Shown piece by piece: positions 60,401 to 64,000 of a stretch of DNA of 64,000 nucleotides. Below the pieces are notes generated by a model that was not told the DNA's origin, made no database searches, and was given only the letters and a program-made list of their open reading frames with translations. Within the stretch, counting starts at the first letter, position 1. Each line of letters begins with the position of its first letter. Source of the stretch: Rhea pennata (Eukaryota; Chordata; Aves; Rheiformes; Rheidae); contig NC_084672.1 in NCBI RefSeq assembly GCF_028389875.1, positions 248,001 through 312,000 on the forward strand, in the 5' to 3' direction. Made by a program: the position numbers and the translations under genes.

Positions 60401-61699
60401 AATCCTGACATTTGCATATATTGCTAAGCACTATTGGAGAATCTATTCTGATTCACTTCAAAGTCTGAAGGTAAATTCATCTAAAGTTGTTAGCAGCAGA
60501 CCTAAAACAAACAGACTTTACACAGAAGAAAGGGAAGGACAAGGGAGAAAATAAGACCACAAACACACTAGCATCTTCCTGATTGCTGTTGTTTTTCACA
60601 GGAGATATGCCAGTCTAGAAGAACAAATAGCAGGGTAAACCCTCCAGAGGAAACCAGTATCATTTAATGGAAGCATCTAATTTGAATCAAGGTAATATAT
60701 GAGTTTCCTAAATTCTGTGCATGCTCTAAGCAGATCAGAAAAAAAGTCTCCTGTTTAGTATGAATTCAGAAAGCTATGTTTATATTGGCCAAATGTTTCC
60801 CAGAATAAAATCACCAGAGGTGATTATCCCTCAGAGCTGATAACTCAGTAAGTCATCTAGGAGACAGCTGTGTTCTTTCATAGCAGGCATGACCAAGGAG
60901 CAATCTTAAAGTAGTTCAAACAGTCCTTAGCTTTACTAACAGTGGTCTGAGGTCCCAAATATGGTATACTTTTGTACTAGCAGAGGGACATAGCTAAAAG
61001 AAAGAACGCACTTACTGCTCCAACAGGCTGATTAGTTATTGCTCTTGTTCAGTGTAACTGCTTTGTACTTATCAGCCAACAGACAAAGACTGAGGCCAAG
61101 GAGGAACCAGATAAGAAGTTTTTTTTGGTTCAAAGTAATCCTTTCTGTGTATTATATTTTTGCTTAAGAGTTCTGAACACCAGCACACACACAATTTGAT
61201 TATCAGAAGTTACGAAGTTACTGCCCAGCTCTCCAACTGTGAACTCCACATTGGAGTGGAGAAGGTGCACAGTCCTTTGTGACAGACATTCTGAAAGCAA
61301 AAGCAGACCAAAGGGACCCGACACCTCCAAAAAAAGGTCTGTACACCAATAACATATCAGCTATTCTGCAGCAAAGACAGCACTCACCTAGTCTCAGCAC
61401 AGGGTGTAGGAGAAATTAAGTTCTTCCTCAATACACTTGGTCAGTCCAGTCTTTGGGAGAGCACCAATATGTATATTCATACGTGCTTATACATGTGTAC
61501 TTGATGCACACACAAACTAGGATTTTTTTATAACCAGCTTTTTAAAACATCTGAATGGTCAGGCTGAAGTTTCATTCTAGTCCAGCATCTCTCTCCTCAC
61601 AGTGGTGAAAGCAGATATTCAGGAAAGAGTGTTAGACTAGAGATCGCACGTTGTGATTCTTTCTCCAAATACTCCCACAGACTCCAGTGACTTGCAGCT

Positions 61700-62345
61700 C
61701 AGAGCTGTCTTGAACTCAATGAATCTCTTCCAGGAGATTCTCCAGACTCCCTTTGAACTCAAGCTTTCAACATCCCTCATGTGCTGTGGTGAGGAGGTTC
61801 TCAATGTATAAAAAAAGTCACTTCTGTCTGAAACTGATTCCTACTCATTCCATTTGAAAACTCCTATCTCTTTTACTGGAACATTAGATAGATCCCCCCA
61901 TCACCCCTCTCCAGGCCACTCAGGTTCAGACCACCATCAGTATTACCTTTCCCAGACTGCAGATTTATAGCTCACTTGCATCTTCCCAAAATGTGATGGT
62001 AAGCTTAGAGTCCACCATTTTATATACAAATTTGGGGCTGTTTTCCCCAGCAATTTTACATTTATTTACACTGAATATAACTAGCTCTTTTACTGCCTAA
62101 TCACTCATAATAATAAGGTCCTTCTCTATTTCTTCACAGCTGACCCTTCCCTTCAGCACCTTGTAATTTATTAACAACACGAACCAACTTCATACTCTTC
62201 CTTTTCCAAACAATGAGCATGCTGATGAGCACAGGTTCCCAGACAGATCTCTTCAGGGTTCCATTGCTGCTCTTTCTGACCAAGTATGTACCAATTACAT
62301 ACTTCTAACTCCCTGTCCCAGTCTTTTAACTCATGCTCTCCTTGC
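61700..62345 (-). mobile_element. ancient CR1-type LINE remnant, antisense
   Basis: On the + strand the order of motifs matches the complement of old amniote CR1. It runs from a 'TTTGAACTCAAGCTTTC' region, through 'AAAGTCACTTCTGTCTGAAA' (about 61813) and 'CATTTATTTACACTGAATAT' (about 62060), to 'TTCTCTATTTCTTCACAGCT' (about 62122). It is strongly diverged. Assignment is from remembered CR1 consensus; the limits are approximate. Confidence 0.6.
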
Positions 62346-63285
62346 CTGCATAGAAGCATGACTGAAAGACAGGAAAGAGATGATAGGAGTACACAGTTTT
62401 TACATGAGGGAAGTAGGACTGACAGCTGCAGAGACTGGAGAAATGTCCGCTAAGAGAAGAACCTCAGAAGGAATTCCAAACATGCTAAAAAACTGTGGGC
62501 TTTGAGACAGTCAGACTGAGAAAACTGCACAAAAGAATTTCACTTGCTGATTGTAGAGAGAAGCTACTAAAAGCTGCTGTATGCAGCTTACAAGCTTAGC
62601 TGCATTAAGATGGGCTCCACAAGCTGGCATCATGTAGCAATATCTGGAATGCCAGTGCCCAAAGTGCTAAGATTCATTTCTTCTCTCTACTAGAGCTCAC
62701 ACAAGATGGCTGACATCTGCAGCAGGGCAAGCTCAGCTTTGGCTTGGGAATAGTGTTTTGTTCCAGCATCTCTCCCCTTGAAGTGATTTCACTCCACTTT
62801 TGTATTAGTTGCTAGGAGACCAAGGATTATCCTAATTATATCTGAAAAGTGGTTGCCATCTCCAAGTTGTCTGCTTAACAGAAAGAGCCATATTAAAGGA
62901 AAAAAAAAAAAAGGACCGTGTAAGAAAAATTCTCTTCTCTAGGCTCTGAAAATGCTTGATTCTGTTTCTTGCCAGATGAAAAACTAAACTGTTCCATGTT
63001 TACCCCTTCCACCTATGAGTCTGAATGAAAAAGGGGATCCATGCATCATACCACACAGTTCAGCAAGCCACATGCACCAAGCAAGTTTCATGGTGCAAGG
63101 TGAACATTAACAGCCAGGCATAGCCAGCTACCCTTCACAAAACGAAATCTTTCTACTTGTCTTAGAAGCACTGAGACCTCAATGCACCAGACTTCCCACT
63201 TGTGCCAGAGGCTGAGAAATACCACAGAAATCATGATATTTGGTTTAAAATATCTAAATATACTGAAAATACTGAAATCACCTAC

Positions 63286-63321
63286 CTCTTCCCACCACAG
63301 GCATGACACACTGCAGATGTC
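63286..63321 (-). other. candidate 36-bp microexon of PPIP5K1
   Basis: On the - strand, TGTTTTGCCTATTAG precedes a 36-bp segment that ends GAAGAG|GTAGGT. Length is a multiple of three and all three frames are open. I do not recognise the encoded peptide in human PPIP5K1, so coding status is unsupported. Its position is consistent with an alternative cassette exon, but chance is the simpler reading. Confidence 0.2.
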
Positions 63322-64000
63322 CTAATAGGCAAAACAGATGCCATGCAATGCAGACATACAGAAGCTCAATTACTACCCTAAGCTGCGTGCTCTAGAAACA
63401 ACACAATCCCACAATCCACTACTTCCTTTAAATTTCCTCAGTAATTCACCTGCATGTGATCAGCTGTTATGCCTCCTTAAACTTCATTCTTCCCATGCTC
63501 TTACTATCTATTTTAGTTTCTCCCTTGAAAACTATAGGGACACCAGGAAGCACCCCACTAAGACTTGCAAAGCAGTATCATGTCAGCAGAGCATTACATG
63601 GGTCGGAGCTCATCATTTCAGACGAGGACACTCAAAAGGAGCTTAACGGCTTACCCTGGCTAGAGGAAGGAGGCAATGTAATTGCCAAGGACGGAAAGAA
63701 CAGTTACAGGTACACACAGAACACTAACTCCGTGTGGAAAAAGCTTCTTCCTATGGCTCCAAAACTGCCTGGTGCAACAGCCCACACACCTTGCTGCAGG
63801 AGAAACCTAGAGATTTGAGGGATGCAGAGACAGAAATGCTTTCCTTTCTTAGAAGCAAAGCATACTTTGCATTCTCAAGCAGACAGTGGTCCCTGTTCAG
63901 CTACAAGAGCATAGGACCAAGGCAGCTGCAGCGTGCAGTACCGTAAAGACACTCCAAGTCATCCTGCCCTGAGATCAGCCAGCTCCTGAAGAGGCGTAGG

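Larger units (their letters stand above)
57413..64000 (-). other. PPIP5K1: probable PPIP5K1 intron, runs off the window
   Basis: At least 6.6 kb with no recognised PPIP5K1 exon. It holds an antisense ancient CR1 (about 61700-62345), an A(12) tract at about 62900, and a splice-flanked 36-bp segment at 63286-63321. Other open frames (up to 120 codons) look random. An unrecognised short exon cannot be excluded. Confidence 0.6.

Noticed and set aside
61130-61400. Donor-like CTAG|GTGAGTG on the - strand with short open frames as a PPIP5K1 exon
   Set aside because: The frames before the donor do not match PPIP5K1 and no convincing acceptor was found at a suitable distance.

Overview
This is a vertebrate nuclear locus and almost certainly avian. 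It carries several CR1 LINE fragments with the bird-type 3' end (ACTAGATGGTCTCCAGAGG ... CCATTCTGTG, in both orientations), interrupted genes with GT-AG introns, and long intronic stretches with no open coding sequence. The species cannot be named from the sequence alone.

Layout. Positions 1 to about 30.4 kb hold no recognisable coding exon. They contain microsatellites, A/T tracts and several CR1 copies, and are read as the 5' flank and/or long 5' introns of MAP1A. From 30.4 to 45.4 kb on the + strand lie five coding exons of MAP1A (microtubule-associated protein 1A): 30384-30466, 31179-31319, the giant exon 33104-41984, 44286-44518 and 45290-45445. The codon phases join exactly. The first in-frame ATG after the start of the 30384 exon is at 33254 and gives a 3039-residue protein, equivalent to the short mammalian isoform that begins Met-Asp-Gly-Val. 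The first two exons seen here would extend this into the longer, MAP1B-like N-terminus, whose first exon or exons were not found. The MAP1A 3' UTR runs to an AATAAA at 47813.

On the - strand, converging on MAP1A, are the last three coding exons of PPIP5K1 (diphosphoinositol pentakisphosphate kinase 1): 57275-57412, 56680-56793 and 54729-55435. They encode its disordered C-terminal tail. A possible very long 3' UTR reaches towards 48.05 kb. The kinase and phosphatase exons lie beyond 64 kb. The MAP1A/PPIP5K1 tail-to-tail order matches human 15q15.3.

The two genes are neighbours rather than a pathway. MAP1A bundles and stabilises neuronal microtubules, and PPIP5K1 makes inositol pyrophosphates in the cytosol. 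I found no CRISPR array, operon, phage, tRNA or rRNA, and nothing I would call a new biological system. The items worth a second look are the isoform structure at the MAP1A 5' side, inverted CR1 and dinucleotide repeats able to fold as dsRNA, the repeat-poor 6.7-kb stretch between the two genes, a 28-residue tandem repeat in MAP1A, and candidate non-coding or micro exons.
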